DNA of 64,000 bases. Origin: Mytilisepta virgata (lineage: Eukaryota; Mollusca; Bivalvia; Mytilida; Mytilidae). Position 1 is the stretch's first letter. The number at the start of each line of letters is the position of its first letter. Below the pieces are notes generated by a model. It ran no database searches, was not told the DNA's origin, and was given only the letters and a program-made list of their open reading frames with translations. Shown in pieces: positions 1-13,500 of the stretch. The position numbers were made by a program, and so were the translations under genes. The stretch spans positions 23,963,139 through 24,027,138 of the forward strand of contig CM051512.1 of the NCBI GenBank assembly GCA_028015205.1, written 5' to 3'.

Positions 1-1362
1 ACTCTATTTTTTCAACGATTTCAAAATTGTCAAGTTACGATTGTTGTTCTCAGGTGGTGACAGTCAGTAATTTTAACTTCTTAGGTAAGTTAATTACTTT
101 CAGTCCTCATCGAGTGTTTATTTCGTCTTTCTTAACCATTTAAACTATCTTAATAAATTTGATTGAAACAAGATCGATTTTTAAGTAAATTTTATTGAAT
201 TTTTCCTACCTGGAAGTTTACTTTTGAAAAGAAATCCGAAACGAGTTCGGAACGGAATTGCGTATTCGTGTTTCTCAGAGAAATTAATTTAAAAAATTTG
301 AAATGAAATGAATAATGTTTTTACAAAACAGATCCTCTTATCATTGTTCATAAGACATTTAAATGTAATAGTTATAATATGTTGTAAAAAGACGATGAGA
401 CTACAAACGTAACATGTGTTGTAAAAATCATTTGTGAGATGCTCCAAATCCAGATCGTAAAAATAATTTGTGAGATGTCCACATATTAGTCAACAACATG
501 GCGGGTCGTTTGAAATTTGCTACTGTTTTCATCTTCAACATTCATTTAACTTAATTTGAAGGTACAAAAAGATAAATCATGAAAGCAAAATCAAATAACA
601 ATAGCGCAAGTATGAACCATTATTTTGATTGCATATTCTTAAAGTACATTGACCAGGTCGATCATATGAAGTCAAAAAATGACAACGATGTGGACGGAAA
701 TACGAAAACTCTATTTTTTCGACAATCTTCCAATTTTCCTAAAAAATAGGTGTATTTTAGTGTCCAATAATTAGAGTAATTACGGTACATCATTTTTATA
801 ACTGAAGCAAACCATGTATACCATTTCAATTTGATATAGCTAACGTTTCCACAGGAAAATGCAAGATGACTTGAAAGAAACAGTTGAACTATCACTCACA
901 TTTTTGTTGCATATTAAAACATCTATGAACAACTGAAAATCAATTATATTTTTGTGAGACTAAATCAGATCAAAACATTTCAAACGTTTGATTTTCCATT
1001 TTCACTTTCAATACGTCAATATGTAAACATATGATGTTTCAATTTCAACTGTGAGAGTCATAAATGTTGGCATTAGAACATAGCTCAGTTCTCAGCCCAT
1101 AATATTCATTAAATGCTCTGTTTTAAGTAACAAGTATAGGATATAACCAGTTTTGCCCTCTACAGCATCAATGATAGGACTGTATTGTGTCCACATATTA
1201 ACAATGAAGGTGTGGACACACTATCATACAGTGTTGGGTTTAGGATAATAATATGAAAACAATTGAATAAAAAAGACTGACAACTGATTTGACCCAATTT
1301 GGTTACTATAACTCATTTACTAATCTATGAAATTTCAAATACAATATCCTAAAATATCTTAC
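1..1362. other. Intron after C2 (runs off window)
   Basis: AT-rich DNA. I see no exon resembling A3/B3, which should come next on the minus strand, and no recognised repeat. The small open frames here have no match to anything I know. Confidence 0.5.
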
Positions 1363-1542
1363 ATGTGCAGCTCTGAGTATTACAGCGGCGTGTGTTATAT
1401 TCACGATCGTTCTTGCACGTTTCATTTTTACTGTGATAATTTGGAGATGGGTTTGTGCAGGTTCTTGTGCGTGTCTGGTAGCCACCATCACAGGACCTTG
1501 AACAATCACCGTAATCACTCCACGTGGTCCAGGCTCCATTCT
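1363..1542 (-). CDS. Exon C2: thrombospondin type-1 repeat, third unit
   Basis: The 180 nt exon (phase 1 to 1) encodes [36 protein letters not shown] and ends [10 protein letters not shown] before GTAAGAT. It is the last exon inside the window; the unit should continue with a third copy of the Cys-rich exon before position 1. Confidence 0.92.
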
Positions 1543-4500
1543 CTGTACAATGAGAATTTATTCGCATCTAGTGGATCTTATAGATCAAATGTCATAAGAA
1601 AAATAGACTAACGGAAAGAATACAAATATGAAATACATGTAATTAATTGTTTGATTGTTGATGCTTTCCCAAAATAATAAAATTAAAGTTATATTGAAGG
1701 TCCAATTGTAAATTTCAGTTGAAATCATTTTTCTACGACCTTCCAAAATAAGAATGTGTTTTATAAATTTACATATTTTATCTTTTATTTCATGTTATAA
1801 TCTACCTGATTGTTCATTAATCAAAATATTAAAATTTAATGCTATTAACGGTTCAACCTATCACATTTTTTGTTTTTACTAGGAGTGACAGCCTTGTGCT
1901 CGCCCTCAGTGCGGAAGGTCGCAGGTTCGATCCCTTTCCGGGTAAAACCAAAAACATTAAAATTGGTATTTGCTGCTTCTCCGCCAAGCACGCGGCATCT
2001 AGGAGTAAGAGCAAAGACTGGTCAGCTCAGAGCCAGTATAATGTTTCCGAGTGAGGTGATATGTCTTCCTGTGGACATTTACCTCGTGAGCTAACATATT
2101 CATTATCATATCAACATGTTCTAGTCTTGATATGCACCTGGTTGCCATTAGACGTTTAACAATAATTCATCCATCCATCAGTTAACTATATAGTAAACAA
2201 CAAGAACTTTTTTTCTCATACAATATTACTTACTGACGCAGTGATACATAATATATAAACCACCAAAACCATCTGTCCCACAAGAACTTCCGATATTTGC
2301 ATTTGTCACGTAAAATAAACATGAAGTTTTGCTTTCACACATGTCAACAATGCCATACGTATCACTGTGATTGCAGTCCTTGAATGTGTAATGAACGTCA
2401 TCGATAATAATGTACGGATCAGGAGGAGCGACATAATCTGCATAAGAGCTGTACGCTTCTTTCTCTCCATTACATGATAATGAAGCTGTTTGACCTTCTT
2501 TAATCTTGTAATAGTAATATGCTGAAATAAAAAACACAATATTTATCAAAATCAGTTTAAAGGACAGTGTGATTACAAAAGTTACTGCTAGTGTTGGGAA
2601 TCGGCTGAAAAACAATAATCGATTAACTGAAATAACGGGAGGCCTAACCGATTTGATTATCGATTATAATTGGAATTGTAAGATGCAACTGAAGTTATTG
2701 TCAGATGGATATAAAATCATGTTTTGTCTCTTTGACCAGAATCTGTATTGTATAAGTAGGCACTATGTCAATACCTTGGATGAAATAATGTGCTTTTATT
2801 TTTAAGCCTTTCTGGACATGATTTGACTCTCTAATAACTGAACCAAATACCAAAATTTCTGCACTTTGTTTAAAAAGTCTGTTGTGACCGATTATTGATT
2901 ATGAAAAAACAAGAGTGGACACACTGAAATGTCTCGCCTGAATTTTAGTGTTCATAGTTGAATTTATGTTGAAAGTAAAAAAAAATAAGTTTCTATAAAA
3001 TTTAAAGATTTTTATAAAATAATGAGACTATTTTAATATAAGTAATCAGCAGTTAAATAATAAAATACATTCCATACAACAAACATAGTTGACCTATTAC
3101 TTATAGCATCTGAGAAGTACTCATTTCTAATGCTTTATGCAGTTTGCTGTCTTCTTCCAATTCTGTTTGGTTTTTTATACCTTTATTCATTCTTTTTGTT
3201 CTATCTTTAGTTTGTTGGCCAATCAAGTTAGTGTATACTGTATAACCCACTTTGGTGCCCTAACATTACCAACAATTTACTCTGCAGTCTGCTATTTAGA
3301 TATTCTTGAGTTAAATAAGTTATTCAACTGATTTTAATTGCATTTTTATATAAGAAAATTCATGAACATAATAAGGAATGTTTTAAATTTTGAAATACAT
3401 TAAACTTTGATGAACTACTTTGATCAGTATACGGTTAAACATAAACTACTTCACCCTTTATAAGAATAAATAACCTCAAAGTAGGTTATATTGTAAAACA
3501 ATCCTGGATTTTGATCTTATGACATTTGACCTCTATCATATTATTTAGTTTTCTTCTATTGATGTTAAGATTTTTTTTTTTTATTTTAACAAAATTTTCT
3601 AATTATTTTCGTAGTTTTTTTCCGCTATCAAATACACAAACAAAACTTACTCATTGGTGTGACGGTCTGTCGTATTATATTGACAGTTAGATAGGCCGTG
3701 GTTTTGTCTGTTCCATCATCTGCAGTTATACCAATAACATACTGGTTACTCAAAGTATCTACATTGAATATTGCTCCAGTCTTCTGTACTATTGTATGAC
3801 CTAAAACAAAATGGTACGTTCTATGCTTGACTCAGGTATGGCATGTACATTGTCAAATACTCAAGAATTGATGTTTATGGTTCTAATAAATACACAATAA
3901 AAAAAGTCTCCTATATTCTTGACCGTACCTAACTGTGCATTTGCCTTCTGTCCCGATGTTTTTTTCTTTTCTGCCTCAAAAAATGTATTAAGATACAGAG
4001 TTTGTGTCTTTATCAGGAAACCAGAACAGTTTTGTTTTTACTATGTTTTACTGACTAGAGTCAAATGTACAAACATTGGAGTACATGATTACCTCGATAC
4101 AATATGAACTATATGCCATACAAGAAAGTTTCCAATAAATTATTCATTGTCAACTTGACCATGAAGCCCAAATATTTTTCTAATGTTGACATTGCCTGCC
4201 TTTTTAGCTCACCAGACCCGAAGGGTCATGTGAGCTATTGCCATCACTTGGCGTCCGTCGTCCGTCCGTCGTCCGTCCGTAAACTTTTTCAAACGTTAAC
4301 TCCTCTGACACCATAAGACCAATTGCAACCAAACTTCGTACAGTTGTTTATTGGTATATGTGCTACAAAACTATCGTTTGGATTTTTGATTCGTAAAAAA
4401 ACATGGCCGCCATGGCTAAAAATAGAACATAGGGGTAAATTGCAGTTTTTTGCAAATAACTCAAAAACCATAACAGATATCAAAATTCTGGCATAGGGTA

Positions 4501-7500
4501 AAACACCTCAAGATCTACCTGCCCTGAAATTTTGAAGAAGATCCAACGACCCATGTAGGAGTTATTGCCCTTTTTCTGCATTTTTTCCAAATTTTGCACT
4601 TATTAAGCTCAATATCTTGGATACTATAAAGGAAATTTGAAAAATTTAAATTTCATATTGTTAGGCACACAAAGATCTACAAAATTTGTAACAGGATCGA
4701 AGTTGTAGGTTCGTTCCTTTTAGGAGTTATTCCCCATAGATCGTCAAAATTGACCATTTTTGCAGTCTTTATTCATTGTAATAAAATCGTTAACTCCTCT
4801 TACACCATACGTTTAATTGCAACCAAACTTAGTGTAGTTGTTCCTTGGCATGAGTGCTACTAAACTATCGTTTGGATTTTTGATTTGTAAAAAAACATGG
4901 CTGCCATGGCTAAAAATAGAACATAGGGGTAAATTGCAGTTTTTTGCAAATAACTCGAAAATGGTGACAGATATCAAAATTCTGATGGGAAGCTAAAGTG
5001 TTCAACACCTCAAGATCTACCTGCTTTGAAATTTTGAAAAGATGTAACCACCCATGTAGGAGTTATTGCCCTTTTTCTTGATTTTTTTTTGAAATTTGTA
5101 CTTATTAAGTTGTATGATCATTCCTTTTAGGAGTTATTCCCCTTAGAACATCAAAATTGACCATTTTCACAGCATTTCCCTTAGTTTGCAAAATGTTTAA
5201 ATGAGCCCTTTAGGAGTTAAAGTTTTGTCCCTTAAATGTCAAAATAACTGTTGATGCCTTATAGATGGCAAACTGTAGAAAATGAAAAAAAGCTTTTGAT
5301 TGCGTGTAAATTTGTTTTTAAATGGCTATTTATTAAAATATAAATACAATGTTACCTCAATATACAATAGTACTTAAAAATAACTTTCATTAGATGTATA
5401 TATTTATATATTTTTTGTGAAATTAGTTTTGAAACTGGCTGTGGTCAGCACTCATTGTTTGACATTTTTGGCTTTTTTTTATGTTATTATTTCAAAAATC
5501 TTCTTCTCTGAAACTACTATTGAAAATCAAATGAAAATTGGTAAGATTGTTCCTTAGGGTATCCTGAAAAAAGTTAATGCTTGGATTTTTGATTGGTCGA
5601 AAAACATGTCCGCTTTTACTAAAAATAGAACATAGGGGTCAAAATGCTGTTTTTTGCTATTTTTTTCTGAATTATAGAAAGAAAATGAAGATGAAAGCTA
5701 CTTTCAAGGTAAACATGGTATCCCGAGTTGAATGGTGATGATGAAAGTTTGTTTTGGACGGCCATTTTTAAAATGGCTGCCATTTTCCCGCCATTTTTTT
5801 ACACTTGCTCGGATTTCAACAATATTTGGTTTTTAAAGTAAACATGGTATCCTTAGTGAATGGTGATGATGAGATTTAGTTTATAGTGCATTGTTTACCT
5901 GGTGAGCGATTCAGGCTCTTGAGAGCCTCTTGTTAAATATCATAATGAAATAAATTTACATAGAAATTCCAATAAAACTGACTTCACATGGCTTTTTTTT
6001 TTTGCTAGAAAAGACCAACAATGGATTCACAAAAAAACCTAAATTAATAACCTACCACTTAGATAGAAAATATCTGTGCTTGGTGAGGTGCTTGAAATTG
6101 AATTTGTGTAAGTGTCACCATCTGGGTCAGTTACAGCAAAAGTATAGACTTCACCACTCGTCCTGTTTTCTGACAATTGTACCTTTGCTGGTAAATCAGT
6201 GAATTCTGGAGGCTGTAAAAAATTACAACAAATATGACTTTAAGTTAGTATAAACAAAACCATATATTATGGCCAATACAGTTGTTCTAAAGCAAAGTAC
6301 CTCTGAGATATATGGGTACATTGCATGGATGTGGGTTTTTTTCTATTTATCTTGCAACTGCCAATTCAACGAGAGCTCAGATGGAACTTTGGTCCAGTTT
6401 GATTAAGATTTGTGTCAAAACGTTCAATGTAATGACTCTTTTACACAAAAAACTTACCCCATTTGATGTTGTTATGGTTACTGTTCCAGTGACCTTATTA
6501 TGACATGAATCCTCTGCTGAGACAGTAAATTTGTAATAATGGTATCTAGTTCCAACTTCATGTGGCAATTTGGTCTTAACATGGACTGTACCTGCAAAGA
6601 CGAGGCATTTCTTCCCATCATGTTTATTGTTTCAAAATGCAGGTAATTTAAGAAACAAAATTTGAGATACTGTTAATTCGGAAATTTTCGAGTACAAATA
6701 TTATTGCAATTCTTCTACCCAATGCAAAATTGTGAGGTTTAATTATTGCGATTGCCGCATGTGTTATTAAAGTAATTGTTTTAATTAATGGTTTTAAAAA
6801 TATTATTATTCAAAATGTTATTATATATGTAATAGCTGTCAAAACAATAAATATACAAGTATATACCAATGAATTTTTAACTATCGGCAAACAGGAAGTG
6901 GCTGCATGACAGATCCAAAAATTGCTAACATGTTACAACTCAACATTATGAAGCCGCAGACAAAATATAAAATCATTCCCTTCTGTAGAAGCCATTGAAG
7001 AAAACTTGGACAAAATTTTCCTACCAAAGGTCTTTTGGACAGACGGATGAACAGAGTCAAGCGATTACTAGACCTGCTTTTGTCGTTGGCGACAAAGGTA
7101 AAAAGAAAAGATCTATTTCTTTCACTCATAATGTAATATTATACTTACTTAGTTGTAATGTGGTTACTTACGAGAATTTGTAACATAGTAAAAATATGCA
7201 TCACTATATGGTATGGTATAATCTGCATAATAGTCTGAATAATCCGCATCATTAAAGTACAAATCAATGACACTTGAATCCACAGCTGAATAGTCAGGGA
7301 TCATTGTTCTATATGCTGGCATGGAAAAGACTGGAGCAGTATCTAGGAAAAAAGGTTAAGAATATTAATTAACTCATTTTGTATAAATATAAGACTGACA
7401 GTAAATTAATGATAAAAAAAAAACCAAAAAACAAAATTCAAGGTTACTCAATATTATAATGTAACTAACTATACAATGTGGCCATTAATGTCTATAACTG

Positions 7501-10500
7501 CTTAAGGATAAAAATTACAATAATAAAGATTCACATTTTACATTTTTCCTAGTGTTTGTTTGTTTGTTTACACCGTTTTCAGCACATTTTGGCTATTTCG
7601 CGGCAGCCAGTTTTTATTGGTGGGGGAAGCCGGAGTACCCGGAGAAAACCACCGGCCTTCGGTAGAAAAATTGGCAATCTTTGTCAAATTAGATAGGAGT
7701 CAAACACACCCCGCCAAAGGTGAGATTCGAACTCACAACCTCGGCGTTGACAGGCTAGTGATCTTTAGTAGTCTTGACGAACTACCTAGACCACTCGGCC
7801 ACCAAGGCCCCCATTTTTTTTAGAGAGAAAACATGCTTAAAAAAAATGAAACTTTATTAATAAGTACATGAAAACATTTTTCTTATTGTTTCCAGTGTTA
7901 ATATTCATAATTATTTTAAAAATCATCGTTAATAAAATGGTGAAAAATGGTTTCACTGCCAACTTTGGTTACAATCTGCCAATTAGTTCCTGAGAAAAAT
8001 GACAAAAAAGTCCTTTCCCATATGGTTTCAATAGAAACTTTGAACAGCCACAGCCTTCAGTTAATCAGATGAATTTCAATCTCTCAGGTGAGCTAAAAAT
8101 AACCCTTACACTTTTAAAGTTAGTTACCAATCTACATATATCAGGAAGGACGGATAATGCAAGTTGCCGCTACATGTATTTATGAAAAATATTTTATTTA
8201 TTAAATTTAAGTTTAATTGACTTTAATGCAGTACATATTAGAAGTGTAATTCATTGATTTAATTACCATATTGATGTAATTTTAATAACCCTAGTTTGTA
8301 ATTGTCATATAATGGTTCTGTAGCAAAATGTTTGAGTTTTTAATATTAACCGTATATTTCGGAATAAATTGTAAACTTCCTTTACAATTTGTATATTACA
8401 GATTAAATACTGTACAATGTATTTGGTCTAATAGACGACTCATTCTCACTAATGAGACAGCCCAGTACCTATTTTTACCCATGTGAGATATCCTTGTCTT
8501 TCACGTGGGTGAGATAAGAATTTCACGCTTGTTTTCCAGCAAAATTTTCGTGATTATTTACTGTTTGAGCGATATATAACAAATAGTTTGAGTTTTTATT
8601 AGTCTTACCTATTCCATATTGTCCATATCGTTTTATATTTAAAGGTTTCACTCGTCGGTGGCTTGAATTATTAAAAATACATCCAATACACAAAAGCACA
8701 TACACATCACACATAAGATGTTCATGGGGAGATAACTCCGTTTGTTTACGTCGTCTGCTAAAAGTACATGCTTACGCTGTATCATGTGTATGACACACTT
8801 GCTTGAGTAAATATTAGTGAGAAAAAGGATCAAAACACCAGTGTTAAAGTGCAAGACGGATATAATCTCAGAACACGCGTGAAAGATTTCCATTGGTCTC
8901 CAACTCGGCAGAGCCTCGTTGGAGACCAGAAATCTTTCCCTTGTGTGTCTGAGATTTTTCCGTCTTGCACTTTCACCGGTGTTAGATCCTTATATTCTTA
9001 ATGCAGAAATGTCCCTCAAATATTCTTTCAAGTTATAAACAACCTAGTCCTTGTGTATTTTTGGTGATTTGTTCCTGATCCCCAGCTTAATGGTGTTTTT
9101 TTATTTGGTTGGTGGCCCATTTATCATGCGACAAATATCATATAAACATGTATTCTTACTTGGTGTTGTTATGTAACGCAGAGCAAACACTTTCTCAGTG
9201 AGGGTTGTAACATCATCACCACTCCAGTCCACAACATTTCCAACAGACGGCCACCCAACATTTTTTACACGAGTCAATGTGGGACAATAATTAGTTCTGT
9301 GGTCATGATAATATAATGTCGAGTCACTACCTTTGGAGTCACATGTGTCGTGTGCAATCATTGCTCTACTTTCATACCTGTCAAAATACAATATTGTAAG
9401 CAGAATTAAATTTAAATAATTCCAATGTTGTTTTCAAAACATCAAATGCAGTAATTTCATTGGCTAACAGTAACTTCTTGTAAAAAGTTTATAACTTGAT
9501 AAATTCCTTTCACGACGTTGTGCGTATGAATACGTACACATGCAATATATTTTCATTTCAGTTGGAAAACGTCATATTTCTGCATTACTTTGGAATTATA
9601 AGTAATAAAGGTTATTTTTACAGAATTTGTCAATGTGTAAACTTGGGCGATTCACTCACAATTGAAATAAAGTCCAAAGGATTTTATGCAAAGTTTGTGA
9701 GTGATAAGCCCAAGTTTATGTAAGTGAAAATTTGGTCCTAGAAGTTGATAATGAAAAACCAAGTCAAGGGTAAATTCTGATGCAGGACCCTAATATAACC
9801 ATTGAAATAGAAAATTTAGTACATACCAGCCTATCATATCACCTGGAGTAATGGCCATGCGACGTGAAGCAGTAAGCTCCAATGTGTATACCCGATTTAT
9901 CATACTACCTGTAAAACAATTTAATTTTTAGACAGATTTCTTATTTGTTCATACTAAGTCTTGGATGGTTCTAATTTTCTCAGTTGGCTTTTTTATATAA
10001 TTTGCTGACATGATTCTGTATCTTTAAGTGTATAATATACAAAAACAATGTGATCATTATCTTTAATTAACAAATATAAACATTATGTTTCACTGTCATG
10101 ACTAAATTTTCTAAAATTCTAAAGTAACAAGCATTCTGAGATATTTGCTGCGTAATACAAGCAATGCACCGTCCTCTACCAGCTTGAGCTGTGAGAGAAC
10201 ACACCAAATGCTCTTTCACTATGTGAATCGTACGAATACGTATGGACAGAGTGAAAATTAAACTTGATGTGTAGTTCACATACCAAAAATAAGATCATTT
10301 GGTAAAGGGTTTGTGAAAAAGGTCTGGAAAAATATTATTTTGACGACTATTTCCAGTGGCAATAAGTCTCAGAATAATCATCCGATCAGCATGAATCTCA
10401 AACTTGATTATAAGCTCACATACCAAAAATAAGATCACTTGTTAAAGGGTTCGCAAAAAAAGTCCAGAAAACTATTATTTTGACCACTATTTGAAGTTGT

Positions 10501-13500
10501 CAAAATTTTGACAACTATTTCCAGTGGCAATAACTCTCAGAATAATCATCCAATCAGCATGAATCTCAAACTTGATCTGTAACTCATCATTATAAGCTCA
10601 CATACCAAAAATAAGATAAATTGGTAAAACAGTTTCTGAAAAAGGTCTGGAAAACTAGTGTTTTGGCAATAATTCCTATTTCCAAAGGCAATAACTCTCA
10701 CATTAATTTTTTGATCAGCGTGAAACTCAAACTTGGTCTGTAACTAATCATTATAAGCTCACATATCATATATAAGATCAGTTGGTTAAACGATTTCTGA
10801 AAAAAAGTCCAGAAAACTTTAATTTTTGGCCATATTTCCCATTTCCAAGGGCAATAACTCTAAGAATAATAATTCAATCAACGTGAAACATAATCCTAAT
10901 CTGTAACTCATCATTATAAGCTAAAATAACCAAAAATAAGATGAGTTGGAAAAAATGGTTTGCAAAAAAAGTCAAGAAAACTATTATTTTGGCAATAATT
11001 CCTATTTCCAAGGGCAGTACCTCTCACAATATTTATCTGATCAACATAAAACTCAAACTGGATCTGTAACTCATCATTATAAAGTGACATAACAAAATTA
11101 AGATCATTTGGTTAAAGGGTTTTTAAAGAAAGTCCGGAAACTGTAATATGACTGACAGACACAGGGACTGACTGACAGACGGAGTGCAAACCTATAGTCC
11201 CCTTCGACGTCGCCAGTAGGTGACTAATAACAACCTTTACAGATATGTATTTACACAACTGACAACATCATGTGATTGCTGGGTTAAAATTTGTATAATT
11301 CAACATAACAGAAATCCAAATCTGAAACTTGCGTTTTTGTCTCTTTCATCAAATTCAAAGATTCATGTCAGAATTTTCTTTTTATTCTTTATTTTTTTGT
11401 AAAATTTTTATTGAAAAAACTAGAAAATGTGTGTATAAGACACGGATGCCCCGCCCTAAAAACAATCTAGGTGTTGCTGAACTGTGTTGTACTATACAAG
11501 AGGACTATAGTGGTGATATATCATTGATATACTACAATAGGTTTCTGAGAAATGAATCTAAACACAAAACTTAACCAAAGCCACTGAAGCATGAAATGTA
11601 GGTCATAGCAAACCAAGTGTTGCTGAACAGTGTTTTACTATACAAGAGGACTGTAATGATGAAATATCATTGATATATTACTATAGGTTTCTGAGAAATG
11701 GAGCTAAAAGCAAAACTTAACCGAATCAGGAATTACAGACGGACAAGGGTAAATCTATATGCACCAGCCACAATCGTGGCGGGGCATAAAAAATATACCA
11801 GCAAAAAGTCAATGATTATGCCTTTTTAAAGATTTTGTTTATTTGTGAGCTCCTTTTTAAATCCTTTAAATGGTAATATTAATCCATTTTAGCTCAATGG
11901 TTTACAACTAACAAATGATGTTAATAGTTCTCTAGGCACTTTGGGTCAGGTGAGCAAATCAGTTCCTACTTAATAAATTTTTGCAACATTTCAGACATAT
12001 AAAATCAGTTTTTCAAAGCAACTAAACACTTAAAGAACTAAATGAAATTAAGAAATGGTATACATTGTAGCTTTCAAAATTATGATGACCACAAAAATGG
12101 TCATTTTGTATAGAATTGACCCCCCACCCCACCCCTGAGACAAAAATTAGACATATTATGATAATGTTATTCTTACTTGAAACATATATCGCATATAGTG
12201 CAACAATTTTTCTGTTTCTTTCAAAATCATTTCCAGTCTTCCGCCACACTGTAAAGACTAAAAATCCAGTAGTTTTGGCATAGAACTGAAAGTAACGAAT
12301 TAAACCACAACATCTGACAATATCACCTTCACTTTCCAGAAGATAGTTATTTCCTGAAAAATAAAGAACACATGTTTTTTGAGTGTGTACAATCAACAGT
12401 GAAAAAGCCAAAATAAAAGAAATAAATCCTTTTTATATCCCCTTTAAGAAAAGGATATTAAAATCAAACTTAACTTCAAAAACTTCATCAAGAACCATGA
12501 AAACCAATGTTTTACTTATGTGACGACAAAACACAGGTTTACTTCAGGCAAGAGTTAATAAAACTAAGGTTTACCTCAGGCAAGGGTTAATAAAACTAAG
12601 TTTACCTCAGGCAAAGAGACAAAAAAAACAAGGTTTACCTCAGGCAAGAGGCAACAAAACCAAGGTTTACCTCAGGCAAGAGACAACAAAACCAACTTTT
12701 ACCTCAGGCAAGAGACAACACAAGAGTGGACACACAAAAATGTCTCGCCTGTCGTGTATTTCTAATGAAAGTAAATGTTATCAGTATTCGAAAAACAGAG
12801 CAAAACACAAAAACTTAACTTTAACCACTGAACCATGAAAATGAGGTCCAGGTCAGATGACACATGCCAGTTGGACATGTACACCTTATAATCCTTCCAT
12901 ACACCAAATATAGTAGACCTATTGCATACAGTATTCGAAAAACAGGCCAAAACACAAAAACTTAACTATAACCACTGAACCATGAAAATGAGGTCAAGGT
13001 CAGATGACACCTGCCAGTTGGACATGTACACCTTACAATCCTTCCATACACCAAATATACTAGACCTATTGCTTATAGTATCTGAGATATGGACTTGAAA
13101 ACCAAAACTTAACCTTGTTCACTGATCCTTGAAATGGGATCGAGGTCAATTGAACACCGTCTGACGGGGATGAGGACCTTGTAAGGTACGCACATACCAA
13201 ATATTGTTATCACTATCCCTATGTAGAGCTTTCTGCGACTTAAGTCGCAGGCTCGAGAAAAACCAAGGTGTACCTCAGGCAAGAGACAACAAAACCAAGG
13301 TTTACCTAAGGTAAGAGACAACAAAACCAAGGTTTACCTAAGGCAAGAGACAACAAAACCAAGGTTTACCTAAGGCAAGAGACAACAAAACCAAGGTTTA
13401 AAGACAATAAAGCCAAGATATACTTCATCTACTCGAAAAGGACGTTACATTTAAAAGCAAAGTTTATTTATTTAAACTTTAGTCAACAACAAATACCAAA

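Larger units (their letters stand above)
7343..9159. other. Intron B8-B9
   Basis: Holds SINE copy 1 and the fold-back at 8827-8989. The remaining DNA, about 7820-8820, is AT-rich and shows no exon signature. Confidence 0.5.

Noticed and set aside
1327..1611. Plus-strand open frame of 94 codons
   Set aside because: It is the shadow of the TSP1 exon C2 on the other strand.
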